This document shows positions 26,401 to 52,430 of a stretch of 64,000 bases of DNA, in pieces; the stretch's first letter is position 1; every line of letters begins with the position of its first letter. The DNA is from Cheilinus undulatus (lineage: Eukaryota > Chordata > Actinopteri > Labriformes > Labridae). Both the position numbers and the translations under genes were made by a program. The stretch covers positions 9,082,487 to 9,146,486 of the forward strand of contig NC_054866.1 in NCBI RefSeq assembly GCF_018320785.1, given 5' to 3'. Below the pieces are notes generated by a model, which had not been told where the DNA came from, did not search any database, and was given only the letters and a program-made list of their open reading frames with translations.

Positions 26401-29234
26401 AGGGGGCATTGGACAGTTATTCCTGCTGTTTTCAGGATGGGTTAAGATGCTGTCTGACAGTTTACAAAGGAAAAATGCCTCAAAGACAAGAATTCGGCTC
26501 AGGGATCTGCTCTCACCTAAGGCTTTGTGCAGTTTTACGACCAAAATATCAAACATGCAATGATATTACACCACGGATAAGGGAGACACAATTTCAATCC
26601 TCCATAAGTCCTGTACATATTGCAGAACTGACAATAAAGTTGAATTTGAAATCTATCTGACCAGTCAGGCTGTAGTCAGGTCATCGCTGGCAGTCATATC
26701 CTCGTGTACACAGAGCAACAAACAACGCATGATCTAATGTAAAATTCAGTGCAACTTCTAAGCGAGCCATGCCATTCAAGATTTTTGTCTGAATCAGATG
26801 AAATTCACACAGTGTACGCCCAGCTTTAGTTTCTTTCAAAGTTTGAAGAGAAAATTTCCCAAATGTTTTTGGTAAATTCAAAATGAAAATTCAAAATAAA
26901 TTCAGAGAAAATTCTGTTAAACACGTTTTTGGTTTGCTTTCTGCTGTCAAAATTCAAATATACACAAGATAAAACAGTTATAAGTTTCCCAGCAAACACT
27001 CATGACCCACTTAAAATAGCCCCATGATCCACTTTCGAGTCCCTACCCCCCAGCTGAGAACCAGTCCACTTTCAAACCAAACCAAAACTAACCTGCCAGG
27101 TTGGCAGCCCTCACAGTGTAGTTCCTCTGCCTCTCATCAAACTCTGCAGGCACAGAGATGACAGCCTTCTGAATGGGCACGTTGAGCTGCTTTTCTGCCA
27201 TCTTCCTCATCTTCAGAAGCAGCCGAGAGCCGATGAACTCTGGGCTCACAGTGAAGGTGCCGTTGGTGGAGATCAGAAACTCTGCACTTCCATTGTTGTT
27301 GATCACCTGGTAGAGAGAGTGCACAAAAACAAAGACATAAATAAAGCAAATAAAGGCTTTCAGTCAAAGAAAATAAAGAACTATCTGTAAGCATTGTTGG
27401 TTGTTTGGTTTATGTAGAGCAGGGCTGAGTTAATCAATGACTTCATGGGACAAAAATGACAAGAACATGAATGCTAAAAATGTTTGTGCACAGATTGCTT
27501 CTTGTGAAGGCTGTTGAGTTTAAATGATGGTTTTTATTGGTGCATTTATATATATATATTGTACTGGTATATCTGGTTGGTGTTTTTCATTGTAAGGCAT
27601 GGCAGCTGCAGAACTCCCCAAGGAGGGCTGGCAGAGGTAACACTTGGGCTCCCAGGTGATAGCATCTTTTGGAAGTGCTGATCCTTCTGTGGTGATCAAA
27701 CCTGATTGAAGCTGGCTGCTCAGTGTTGTGAGGCAATATTATACTCAGAACTGAGCTTAAACCAAGAGGTAGAAGTTTATTTTTAAATTTAAAAAAGTAT
27801 TAAACTCAACCTTCCCGTTGAGAGACTGCAATCTCTACCTACTGAGTTACTGTCACTACATACAACAATCGTACCAGTCACCAGTCAAAGCTTTATGGGA
27901 GAGTGGCAAAAAGAAAGTCACTGCTGAAGAAAACTCAGATTAAATCTTGACAACAGTTTGACTACAGGCATGTGAGAGACTCCATGGTTCTTTGGTCTGA
28001 TGAGACCAAAATGTTACTTTTTTGCCATCAGACAAAAAACTTTGTTTGGCAGACACCAAACACTGCAAATCACCACAAACACACCATCCCCACTGTGAAG
28101 CATAGTAGCGGCAGCATCATGCTTTGGGGATGCTTCTTGGCAGCTGGCCCTGGAAGGCTTGTAAAGGCAGAGGGTAAAATGAATGGAGTAAACTTGCAGT
28201 ATCCAGATGTGCAATCCTGACTGAGACTTATCCACACAGACTCAGTGGTGTGATTGCAGCCAAAGGTGCCTCTACTAAATAATGACTTGAAGGGGGTGAA
28301 TATTTATGCAGTCACTTATTCTACCTTACACATCTTATTTAATTAACAATAGAAATCTGTTTTCACTTTGACAATGGAGAGGTTTTTTTGTACATTTTTT
28401 TGTCAAAAAAATATAAATTATATAGACCATTATTGATTTATAAAATCAATAACAGGGTAAAACATCCAAGGGTGTGATTACAAGGTCTAGGCTCCAGGTC
28501 TAAATATTTATGGTCAAGTGCTATTTAATGGTAGTCCCGCCTTAGATCCATCATAGAGAATACATTCTAATACCAGGTATTAAGATGGTCTACTAAATCA
28601 TTCAGAAGTACACTTCTACATCATTTGCATACTGACAGAACAAGGTTTCAGAAACATCTAACAGTTAGAACTAAACACAGAAGGGAAACCAGATTAAAAA
28701 CAATAACGAGTCATCTCCAGCGTCCCCCACAGTTAATGGAAGTTAAAGGTCAACCCGTAAACCAACCTTGAACGGGTAGCGAGCACTCTCCTGCTCCAGG
28801 ACCCCATCCTCAAATATCTTTCCTATGAACCTCTTGGAGTCGTAGATTGTGTTTTGAGGGTTGCTGTCGGCCAGGTCCACGGCTTCGTGTCCTGCCAGCA
28901 CCTCTGTGTTGGTGAACGACACGGCGCTGGGGATGCTCTTCCTCCCCTCTTCATCAGCGATGATCTCCACATCCCCACTGCCCGGCTGGAAGACCCCAAC
29001 AGAGCAGAAGGTGGTCCCGAGGTCCAGGCCTATCACTCTGGGTTTGGGGGGTGGTAAATATTGCTGACCCAGATACCCAGCCAGGAACAGGGCCAGGATC
29101 ACCGAACCTGAAGAACCCGGTGTATAACAGGTGGACCAGAACAGTTAGTTCACACGTTAGCATCCTGACACCAGTTTTTACCGAGAGAAGAGGAAGTCAG
29201 AGGACCTACCGATCATGGAAATTTCTCCGGCCAT
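19842..29234 (-). CDS. hspa13: hspa13 / STCH, Hsp70-family ATPase of microsomes (exons 29234-29210, 29107-28767, 27306-27093, 24836-24669, 20416-19842)
   Basis: Five exons join to 1323 bases, 440 residues plus stop. HSPA13 is a microsomal Hsp70 relative with the ATPase core but no peptide-binding domain. Residues 8-22 form a hydrophobic signal or anchor segment, followed by a proline-rich spacer. Nucleotide-binding motifs are all present: DLGTT at 37-41 (phosphate 1), [12 protein letters not shown] around 201-213 (connect), DLGGGT at 225-230 (phosphate 2), and [12 protein letters not shown] at 372-383 (adenosine). The protein ends [12 protein letters not shown], close to the mammalian C-terminus. 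It is about 30 residues shorter than human HSPA13 as I recall it, mostly in the variable loop near 306-325. Every splice junction has GT-AG ends and matching phase. Both neighbours are non-overlapping; samsn1 lies upstream in the same orientation, as in mammals. Confidence 0.97.
20946..22205. mobile_element. hAT-like element in hspa13 intron 4
   Basis: The left end CAGTGATTCTCAACTGGT is mirrored at the right by ATCAGTTGAGAACCTC. CTCTAGGG before the left end and TTCTAGGG after the right end look like an 8-base target duplication (7 of 8). Interior repeats include three related GATGTTTTTGCTC-type units at 21370-21790. Right boundary approximate; no intact transposase. Confidence 0.65.
23767..24317. 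mobile_element. hAT-type MITE with 8-base target duplication
   Basis: The ends CAGGGATGGAAAGTAACT and the mirrored AAAAGT...CCACCTCTG form inverted repeats. They are flanked by GTTAGCTC (23759-23766) and GTTAGGTC (24318-24325). Repeated CTCAAGTA-like motifs near both ends mark a repeat family common in fish. No coding capacity. Confidence 0.75.
24669..24836 (-). CDS. hspa13: hspa13 exon 4
   Basis: Encodes [20 protein letters not shown] and [19 protein letters not shown], the connect and phosphate-2 motifs. Acceptor TTCTTGCAG, donor GTAATG, phase 1 at both ends. Confidence 0.96.
25112..25740. mobile_element. nested inverted-repeat element
   Basis: The left end GAGCTGGGCAATTAATCAAA is mirrored by the right end ...TTAATCGCGATTTTGATTTT followed by CCGCCCAGTCCT. 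CCAGAGT occurs on both flanks, which may be the target duplication. Boundaries are good to a few bases. Confidence 0.6.
26044..26827. mobile_element. nested inverted-repeat element
   Basis: The left end AAGCCTGGCATACACTGTGT is mirrored by ACACAGTGTACGCCCAGCTT at the right. The interior has no supported gene; open frames there are short and composition-driven. Confidence 0.6.
27093..27306 (-). CDS. hspa13: hspa13 exon 3
   Basis: 71 codons from VINNNG to AANLA plus one base. It includes [20 protein letters not shown] and [14 protein letters not shown], standard Hsp70 ATPase sequence. The donor is GTTAGT. Confidence 0.96.
27880..28500 (+). pseudogene. Tc1-like transposase remnant, family F copy 1 (hspa13 intron 2)
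   Basis: The plus strand shows broken Tc1-type sequence: [20 protein letters not shown], then [14 protein letters not shown] [19 protein letters not shown]. The right part carries a degraded copy of the family end (TGATTTATAAAATCAATAA). The DDE catalytic set cannot be read, so the copy is dead. Related copies lie at 42779, 49440, 59939 and 63921. Confidence 0.75.
28767..29107 (-). CDS. hspa13: hspa13 exon 2
   Basis: After TTCTTCAG it encodes the hydrophobic anchor, [15 protein letters not shown] (phosphate-1 loop) and [20 protein letters not shown]. It ends YPFK in phase 0 at a non-consensus but valid GTTGGT donor. Confidence 0.96.
29210..29234 (-). CDS. hspa13: hspa13 exon 1
   Basis: ATG at 29234-29232 starts MAGEISMI, and a phase-1 GTAGGT donor follows. 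The tiny first exon and the similarity of its residues to the family N-terminus decide the start. Confidence 0.92.
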
Positions 29235-29600
29235 TATCACACGATGTTCTGAAGCCGCCCGACACCGAACTCTCCCGAAATTTGGTCGTTATCGCGTTAA
29301 AATGATGCCCGGCTTTGACCACCGGGAGATGCGTAAAAGGAAGTTTTCAGAACACCAACAAAATACACGTCAACTCTGAAAGTCAACTATGAATGCTGGG
29401 TAATGAAGTCCTTATGGCATGTACCAATAATGGACGACAGAGCAAGCATATGTTAGCTGTTTACTCCACTACCCATCACTCCCTGCGACGCGGCAACGTA
29501 AACGGAAGTTCCGTGACGCAAACAAGTCTTCAGCCAATCAGACAGTGCCAGGGGTAGAACGACCACAGACACGGCGAACATGATTTTTTTTTTTTTTTTT
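29235..29600 (-). promoter_or_regulatory. hspa13: hspa13 promoter region
   Basis: CpG-containing sequence without an obvious TATA box just upstream of the start codon. It holds an ETS-like CGGAAGT at 29503-29509, a TGACGCA motif at 29514-29520 and a CCAAT box at 29534-29538, all read on the plus strand. Transcription start not determined. Functions are inferred from motif identity. Confidence 0.5.
29534..29552 (+). promoter_or_regulatory. near-consensus ER stress response element
   Basis: CCAAT, nine bases, then CCAGG. The known ERSE is CCAAT-N9-CCACG, bound by NF-Y with ATF6/XBP1, so one position differs. It lies about 300 bases upstream of the hspa13 ATG, on the opposite strand; ERSEs are reported to work in either orientation. 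Confidence 0.4.
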
Positions 29601-29607
29601 TTTTTTT
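29584..29607. repeat. poly-T tract
   Basis: 24 thymines in a row, next to the hspa13 promoter. On the minus strand it is a poly-A run. Confidence 0.95.
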
Positions 29608-32600
29608 CTGGTGAGCACGAGAAAATTTAACGGGCGAAATGTGCGCAAGCAAAACAAAAAACTGCTTACCATAAATTTCATGAGCACAAGAAGCTTTTGC
29701 ATGCACACCAGAAACTATAGTTTTCTGCCAATGTCCCTTTAAGGACTCCGTAGTTGCCAGAGCACTGTGTTAGGTTTATCCAGTTCGGTCTTTGACATTC
29801 ACGTTATGACAGTAATCTGGTAAACAAAAGCTTCAAATAAGATTTGCATTAATTATATAAGTTATTTTGCTTTATTTAGATTTACTTTCCATTCTCAAAT
29901 GTCATTAATTATGTTTTAAAAAGCAGAAAATTGCATCCTCCCACTCATGTATTACTGAGACTGACCCTGCTTTGATTTATCCCCCAGAAATTTAGTTTTC
30001 ATGATGCTTCTGTACTCTGAGATCATTGTCTCATTAATAAAAAAAAATAGACAAAACAGTATGGTATTTTCTCAAATGAATGCATTATACTTTCAAAAAT
30101 GAAAAAGCCTTATAACATCATAAAGTGGTCACTAGAATGAAAGTGTTTTTGTTTGTTCTTCATAAGTGATCTTATTAAAAATAGAGCATTTGACATGAAA
30201 ACAAACAGTTTCTGTTCAACCACTTATTCTGAATCATAAAAACATGTCTAAAAATAAACACAGACCTACCATGACAGACTCAAATTCATTCTATCTGTAG
30301 TTGTACACCCCTCAAAAATGGCACCTGTGTAAACGGATGCCAGTAGGCCTAAAGCGACATATGCGTGTAGATTTCTCTGGTCTGGAGCCAGGCAGACACA
30401 GTCAGGGGTAGTCTGAGCCATGAGCGGCCGCTTAGCTCACCAAATAAAGCGGACGATGTGTTTATCCTGAATGTGGTTAATCCGAGTTCTCCACAGGGTC
30501 ACGTTTAATTTCAGCACATTCAGCCATTAACGCCCTCTCTTTACCCTCTGGTTATGTCTGTCTGGTTTCCTTTACAGCTCTCATCAGAGCTCTGAAACAT
30601 TAATTCAAAAAGATGCAAACAGAGATGAGACTGAGGAAACCACTGAAATTAAATGTTTTTGTTATAAAAAAAATTATTTGTAATTTGAATGTATTTCTTT
30701 ATTTAAAAATAAGCTGAATTTAGGGAAATTGAAGAATTTATAAATTCATGACTCTAGCAGCTTTTGTGCCAAAGATAAATGCATTATGAATTTCTGTGAT
30801 AATAAAGATTTACAGAGACGTTTAAGAAGAACTACTACTTAAAGCACAGGCCTGTTTTATTAACCTGCTTTAAATGAGTTCAAATAGCACTTTTAAATAT
30901 CATTGAACATACTTTTTGAGTTATAGTCGGTGGCTGTAGTTAGGTGGTCAGTTAGGCAACTCCATCACTTTAAACTGGACGAGCAGGATATCCAGTAATA
31001 CCTATGTGCCCAAGAGATTTTTTAGGATGCCCCTAGTAGGTACAGTTTAAGGTAAACACAAATACCTGTGCCATTATAATGTGAAGTTAAACTGCTAAAC
31101 TGAAGCAAAGCCATTTAGGTCTTGTCCCCTTGTAGATGGGTATTTTTGAGGTATCCCTTCATGATTTACACAAATAATCCCATCCACACACATTATGTTT
31201 TCAAAAACATCTTCATCCACATGACAACATAAAAACACACAGTTATGTAAAGAGTAATAGTAAAACTGTCACCTGTGCCAGCAGTAGTCTGTCCTTCAAT
31301 GTGAGGGCAAAACAGTTCACTCACAGAAAACAAGAGTCCTTGACATGAGGAAAGTTTCTCGCTGTTTCTCTGCAGTGACCATTTTTTCAGTTGTTTCGGG
31401 AGCCTGAACTGATGTTGGTGACAGGATTTAAGTCTTCAGTGTTGTATGAAGCAGCGGTGAGCTCTGTTAGTATTATCGTGGTATTATTATAATGTTCTGA
31501 AAATCTAAAAATGTTCAGATTCATTATTTCAAACCAGTTTAAAAACACTAAAAATAGAATTAGCAGTGCCAACAGAGTCAGGAGTCAAGTAAGTGGGGGA
31601 CAGGACTAGCTGAAGGCTTCAGGGAGAGGGGGAGAACTGCAAGAATATATATATATATATATATATACCCATATATGTTCATTTTCCTTCGACTTCCAAA
31701 ATATATATCTTGTTTTAAACAGTTAAAGTTTTACTCATTAAGCAGTTACTTGCGCTCTGGTTATGGTCCATCACTGTAGTGAATGGTAGCAATAGCTAGC
31801 ACTCTGTATTTTTAAAAAATGCTCATAAAAACCAGGTATATGCACAAGTAGGGTCCTAGTTCGTTGGTCCTGAATCTGAAGCTCTGAAACTGCTGCCTGT
31901 GAGCCTGCAGATACATCCTTCTCATCATTTCAGTCAGATGCTAACAAACATGGCTGAGCTTGACTACACTGAGAGGACTGCTGCTTCATATCTGCTGGGA
32001 CAAAGAGACAGACAAAAGTTCTCAGAACTTTCTGGGCAATCTGAGCTCACTCACTTTCCACCAAGCTGCTTTTTATACCTTTAACCTCCTAAGACCCTGT
32101 ATACACATGAGTGGACGTTGCATATGTGCTTTTCTACAGCATTCATTTCTGCTATTAATTTTTTTTGGATAACTGTCTGGAATGGCCATTGAATTTTAAC
32201 TAATTTGCTTGAAATGTTGGGATGACTTGCTGTTTGAATATTCTTGCATTTGCTCAAAAATTTAAGGGGAAATTTTCTTTGATATTAGGGAAATTCACTT
32301 TAAATTTGAGGATATGCCAGGATTTATTGGTGGAAATTTTTATTGGAATGTTTGTGCTTTAGAATAAAGTTTTATTGAAAGATGTGAGAAATATTTGTAG
32401 ACATTTTGCGGTCCTTTTTATGATACTTTAAAATCATGTTGAAGAACTTTCACAGAAATTGATGTTTTTTTTTTTTAAATTTTGGTTATTTGTTTGGATT
32501 TTGGAAAGGAACATTTCCAATAAATTCCTATTCAAAGACAAGGCTGATGCTTTTTAACTAATCAGACCATACTTATCAAAAATAAGAGTGAGAATCTAAA

Positions 32601-34094
32601 AAAGGCTTTACAATCAAAAGCTCAGGTCTCAGGAGGTTAATAACAGGTAACCACTAAAGCCGAGACATGGCAGCGTAGAAAATGTTCCCCTCTGTGCTCT
32701 TGCTCTTGACATATGTGGTTATGAGTTGCTGTTCAGGTCTCATTTTCACAAATTTGTTGTCACCTTTTGAATGAAAGAGCAGAAAGGAGAGCTCTTGTGT
32801 TTGTGCTCTTCTGTGTTGGATTACTGGTTTGAGCTAGTTGTAGTGTCGTGTAGTGTTATCGGTAGGCAGCGGCTCTCTTCAGTCAACTTTATTAACACAA
32901 CTTGGCTTAACACACACAGACGTATCAGACTGTCCACTAACATCCCTCAGAGCACATCTACTTTGGTCCTGTCTTGTAACATCATCACTTATGTTGACAT
33001 CACTCACGTATTACTGCATTAAATAGTGCCACTACTTTGTATCACACAAATGTGGGAATATGTACAACATTTACAACTACGTACAAGGGCCAGCTTTGAG
33101 GGACGGATTTTTAAATAAACTAAAGAAATTCTAAAGATGGTCTGATTAACATGTTTTTGTTTTGTTTTGTTTTTATTTTCTTTATAAAAGGTTCTGACAG
33201 TGAGATCAGTCCCAGTATCGCAGCCAGCCACAAGGGGGGATAGTGATATATTAGCTGAATATTTCTGTCACGCTGTCTACCCCTGTGTGTTTGAATATTC
33301 TGTGGGGTGAAAAACCCAAGCAGGAAAACTGCTCTCCCAGAATACCTGAAGCCAAAAGTCACTACAGGAAGTTTCAGTTTTATCAAGAATTGACTCATAA
33401 ATACTTCACATACATTAAACTTGATAGTATCGGGTGGATTTCTTAAAAATAGGTGAACTATAAAATAATCCTGATTGAAGTTTCAGTTGTTTTTGGAGTT
33501 GTTTTAGTAGCTGTAGAGAGTTTTATTTTAAAAAAATCTGTATCTCTATCTGAGATGATCAGAATGAATGTAAAGCAATATAACCAGTTACTTTTAGCTG
33601 TGAGTAACTCAGTAACATTTAATGGATTACTTTTTAAAAAAACTACCCCATTACTGATCACCAGTGACATCAAACAGAGGAGACATCTGGGTACAGTGTG
33701 ATGTTACGTTTTCCTCATCTACACATAAGTGCTGTAAAGAGTTAAAAAAAAAAAAAACAAGTCACCCGGGGAGGAGTTTTCTATAAGGTGTGTTTTTATG
33801 AACAAAAAGCCAAAACAGACGGCATACTTTCAAAATACCCAGCTATGTGTGGAACAGATTTTAGGCACAAAGATGACATTTAGACCTACCAGGGTTTTTA
33901 TGGTGAACTAAAACTAACAAAACAAATAAAACTAAAGTATAAAAAATATTTTAGCTAACTTAAACTAAAATTTGAAGAAATAATGGAAAAAAACACCAGA
34001 AATTGCATTGTGTGCTTAAAAACTAAAATAAATTAAAACTAGATTAGCGACAAATCCTTGGACAAAGACAAAAAAAGAGACAAAATAACATTTT
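29608..34094. other. spacer between hspa13 promoter and samsn1 3' end
   Basis: 4.5 kb with no supported gene. Apart from the AT microsatellite and a repeat with ACTAAAACTAAC-type units at about 33905-34080, it looks largely unique. The stretch 30340-30660 has higher GC content and could be a conserved regulatory element, but nothing in one sequence can show that. Confidence 0.6.
31645..31667. repeat. (AT)n microsatellite
   Basis: Uninterrupted AT repeat of 23 bases. Confidence 0.95.
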
Positions 34095-34570
34095 GGCGAT
34101 ATTATTTTAAACTTTATTTACAAAACTTGTTAAAACAGAATATTTTTGATTGGTATGGAATGTAAACACACAGGTCGTCTCATCCAGACACACTTCTGAA
34201 TATAATAACTGACATGTTTTTTCTGTACAGTATACAATATTGTATTACACACTGTTCAAAACACTACATTTTTAAAACATAAGTTCACAACGACCCCCTC
34301 GATTATAGGAAACATCATCTTTACACTTTTAAGACTGGAAAGAGAAAGGTCAAAGTGATAAATAAATCTTTATATGGAAACACTGGAATATAAAGAGGAC
34401 GAACATACAGTAAAAGTGATATTCAACAACTGACACATCAGTTTTTAACAAGATGTAAAAGTCATAAGTTAAAACTTGATTATTTTCTTGATAAAGTGAC
34501 AAATGAAAAGGACGTTTGTAGAATAACAGTCATCAGTCGAATGTGAGTTTCCATGTGATAAGAGATCAAA
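34095..34570 (-). other. samsn1: samsn1 3' untranslated region
   Basis: AT-rich sequence between the stop codon and the polyadenylation signal; end inferred. Confidence 0.55.
34113..34118 (-). terminator. samsn1: polyadenylation signal of samsn1
   Basis: AATAAA on the minus strand, about 450 bases after the stop codon. Confidence 0.6.
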
Positions 34571-48456
<13,886 letters not shown>

Positions 48457-48610
48457 TTTCTGCTCTTTCTTCAGTGAAATCTCTGTTTTTTTTTCGATCC
48501 TCTCTTTTCTTAACCCCGCTCTCCTGACGCTGAAGTGTTAACTAACACTGGGCTGCCTGTCTGATGGGCTGGCTGGCTCACTTCCTCACGACACACAGGA
48601 TGTGAGGCAA
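48457..48610 (-). promoter_or_regulatory. samsn1: samsn1 canonical 5' UTR and promoter
   Basis: Sequence just upstream of the canonical ATG. On the minus strand GAGGAAGTGA (48598-48589) matches the PU.1/ETS consensus, which fits a gene expressed mainly in blood cells. No TATA box is evident. Start site unknown. Confidence 0.4.
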
Positions 48611-49439
48611 TTGGCATTGTGTCTCTTGATGCAGTATTGCTTTGAAAGAGGAAAAAAACAAGTGCTTAAGTTTGCATTTTGTGGCCTGCTTGATGAAAAA
48701 ACGACAACCACTTCCAGGAACAGCTGCATCGGGGTTTATATAATTGAGGTCAAAGTTTCTTTAGTTCTAAAAAAACCTGGTGAGAGAGAGCATCAGGTAA
48801 ATAAGAACCTGAAGTTTGAGATAATGCCTTGGGTTCTGAGTGACATCCTATGCACTAACTTATACAGCAGTATAAATATCATTTTTGTCTATCATCACAA
48901 GTGTTTCTTTCCTAGAAAAGGAGAACTCTATCAGTAAATTATTCTGGTGTAATTATTCTTCATTACTAAATGTGGGGTGAGAGTTTTAGAGGAAGTTCAG
49001 CTGACACCAGAGGAACAGCCTAACATGGAAGCTTCGTTATGTCGAAACACTTTCCGGTTTATTACTCTCAGTAGAAACATGAACACATATTACAGTTTTT
49101 AAAGGCTGTCACTGAAACAGTTGACCAAGATAGTCTATCAATTGATTTTTAAAAAAAATGCACCATCTTTACACTGTAAAGTAACCAACTCTCAATCCTT
49201 ATGTGCTAGGTCACGATCACACTTTAACTAGACTCAGAGCAAGTTTGGTGGTAAAGTTCAACATTGCTGCATTTTTTTGTTTTGGTCCGGTGTGCTTTAA
49301 TACTACACTTTGTCAAGCGCTGTGAAGCATAGCCCTCCTGCCTCTAGTTGGGGCTGTAGCTCCATCAGTGGCTCGTCACCCTGCATGTTCATAGCTGTCA
49401 TGTGACGTTGAAGACTCATGGAATTGGCACGGTCAAGTG

Positions 49440-49850
49440 AAAGAAAGTTCTTTGGTCTGATGAAACCAAAATGATGCCTTTAAGCCATCAGACAAGACGC
49501 TATATTTGGCAGACACCAAACACCGCACATTACCCCAAACACACCAACATCACTGTGAAGCACAATGGTGGCAGCATCATGCTGTGGGGACGCTTCTTGG
49601 CAGCCGGCCCTGGAAGGCTTGTAAAGGTAGTGCGTAAAATGAATGCAGCAAAATATAGGAAGATCCTGGAGGACAATCTTATTCCGTCTGTATTAGAACT
49701 ACAGCTTGGGAGTAGATTTTGTTTTCCAGCTGTGATTGCAGCCAAACGTGCATCGACTGAACACTGATTTAAAGGGGGGGTATTTATGCAGTCACTTGCT
49801 TCACATTACTTTTTTTTTTTACATTACTTTGTAAAAATCTGTTTTCACTC
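49440..49850 (+). pseudogene. Tc1-like remnant, family F copy 3
   Basis: Upstream of samsn1 exon 1. The plus strand reads [40 protein letters not shown] and MNAAKYRKILEDNLIPSVLE, the middle of a Tc1-type transposase. Neither end is well kept and no complete catalytic set is present. Confidence 0.75.
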
Positions 49851-51779
49851 TGACAGTAAATAAGTTTATTTGTCATTTGTTTTGAGTTTGAGCTCCTCTG
49901 GGAGGAACTTACTCTTTGCTCCTGAAGACTGATGAGTAAAGATGATTAGGCCTTTGCTGCCTGCACCAATAAACTTTGGAATTCCCTGATTAGTAAACCC
50001 TGTGTTCACTTTTAAATCATTGTGGAAATGATCTTTGTTGGTTGTTCTCTTAAAGATAACCTTGCATATTTAGACATGTTTACTTAATTAGACGAACATA
50101 AATGTCTTTTAAATGCATCTTGTACAAAATAACACACTAGATTTCTACATTTTGAGAAAATTTGAGAAATAAATTCACATGTAGGCGGTCTTGTTGTGCA
50201 ATGCACTTTGGGTAGTGATGTCAAATGGTTGCATTATTGTTCTTCCCACATCCTTCCAATTGCACTCATCGCAGTCTAGATTGCAGTCATTTCTTCCTTA
50301 CTGTCCACATTACTAAACCTACACTTAGGTTAAAATTTAAAGGCAGTAGCATAAAACATTGTGATACAGCTACCTTTGTTTATTTAAGTTATTCTTGTTT
50401 ATTTCTATGCAATTCACCTTATCATGGTTTGCCTGCAGGGCACCTTGTGAAAATGTGTTTTTAAAGGTGTTGTATTCATAAAGATTTTATTATCATGCAT
50501 GCTCAAGAAATGCTAGAACCAAGCTTTCTGTCAGCCAGTCAAACAAATAAAACCAACATCCACCCGTGACCTTCCTAAAACATGGTTTTCCTGATGAATT
50601 TGAGGGTTGGCCACAGTCTGACTCCAATAGAGAGGCCTTTGTTGTCATCCATCGTGGCACTGATGTTGCCATGTGGGGATTTGCTGATGTGTTTACATCG
50701 CTGGGTTTCAATTGGTCAGTTGTGGAAAAGGGAATTGTAAAGACAAAGCCATTGCCTAATCCTGCTGCTTGCAATCAGCTCTACACTCCTGTCAATCCAG
50801 ATTAAGGCTTCTAATCTATTACTTCAGGCTGAGGCTCCCAGGAGAAACAGTTGTTCATCTAAAGAGTTCAAAATGAGATATCCAGAGTATGAAAAGGTCC
50901 CCTGGTGTATTTTAAAGCACTTTAGGGAAGGTGGCCTTGAATTTTGGATGGATTTAAGGGTTGCATTTGAGCAAAATATTTCCTAACAGAGCTGTGTAAG
51001 AGGATAGAGGAGAAGGTTTTGTAACATGCAGCTTCATACTTCAGTAAATTTAGATATCTTTACTTGTGTGTTGATCATTTCCTGAAAAGAAAGCTAACAG
51101 TACTTGTTTCATTAAGAGAAGCGGAAATCAAACTTTGATTATGTCTTTCACATCCTCCTAAACCATGGGGATTTACAGAGATGAGACCCTAACCTCTGCA
51201 TCATCTCTGCCAATACACTAACGAGGCTTCATGTTTGATGAAATGACATTTTGTACCCAAGAACCAATGACTCTAAGGATCCATAGGGATCTAATAATCC
51301 CTACACCGGATCATCCTTTTCATCCTGGTCAATTTTCTCTTGAGTCATGCTGAGCTTTACAAACTGCTTTGTGTCACACATGTCAAACGCTGCACGTGCT
51401 CACTGGGAATCAAGTGAGGGTCTTATGCTCTGAGAGATGTCAAGAGCACGCAAAGACCCTGACCTGTAAAGTCAATCCACACTGTTGCTGAGTTTTAGCA
51501 CTGAGAAAGTGTTTACCATGCTGTGTCAGTCAGGAAGAGATAGAACGCATCCCAACATGACTATTAAGTATTTACTTAACTGATCTAACTCTATTCTGCA
51601 TTTGAAAACAAAATACTCATGCATTAATAAAAGGATAAGGCTCACATAGAGACTCTTAATCTTAATTACATGCATATGTGCCGCTCATGAAGTACATGAC
51701 CTTCCTTTCACTTCAGGTATAGTATTTACAATATTAATTACACATTAAGTACACTCCCTTGCTGTTTTACATATATGGT

Positions 51780-52430
51780 ACATTGCATGGGATACATTTA
51801 CATTTTCATCTGGGAAACCTCCTACACAAGTGTTTGGGAAGGGCAGGACTCTCCAAACATTCTTGGAGGATGATCGGACAATTGTTCTACCTGTCATGTT
51901 CATTATATTAGTAGACTTACAAAAATCGCAGCTAGTTGGTGAATCAAATTCATGCTGAGGCTGGCCGGGAGAGAGTAAAAACATCTCCACCAAGAAAAGC
52001 ATTTAGTGGGATTCTTTGCTCTTCTTTCAATAAAGAAATGCTTTCTAGATTTGATTTTAAGTGTGTCAGCCATTACGATAGGCTTGCAAATAAGTAAACC
52101 CATAACTTCCACAAACTTATCTTGAAGTAGGTTGGGAGAAAAGCGAAAACATATCTTTTTTTACCAGGAAAAGCTTTCAGTGTGGTTCCTTGCTCTCCTT
52201 TAATAAAGAAATGTGGTGCAGGGCTGATTAAACTGTATATAACTATTAAAACTATAGCTACATCTGAGCTAATAGCTACACCGTCAGCAGCCAATGCTAC
52301 CAGTTTCCAGTACAACTAAACCCTGCTGTAGCTTCTGTGACAATCTCCTCAAATGACGCTGATTGGTGTAGTCCATCCAGATTGATCTGCCTGATGAAGA
52401 CATGGAAATTGGCCAATCCATCTGCTTTTC
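51780..52430 (+). repeat. dispersed repeat, family shared with 4020-4610
   Basis: Two partial units (51780-52080 and 52120-52430) share AAAAGC...TTTGCTCT and AATAAAGAAATG blocks with each other. They share the GGCCAATCCA end with the copy at 4020-4610. Confidence 0.45.

Larger units (their letters stand above)
24965..27068. mobile_element. hAT-like element split by later insertions, hspa13 intron 3
   Basis: The left end (CTCAACAGGTGTTGTCTCTG, then TTCAGCCAGTCAGA) matches the left end of the element at 20946. The right end near 27000-27068 (CAGCTGAGAACCAGTCC) matches its right end. Two other inverted-repeat elements lie between, so this is an older hAT copy expanded by nested insertions. Confidence 0.55.
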
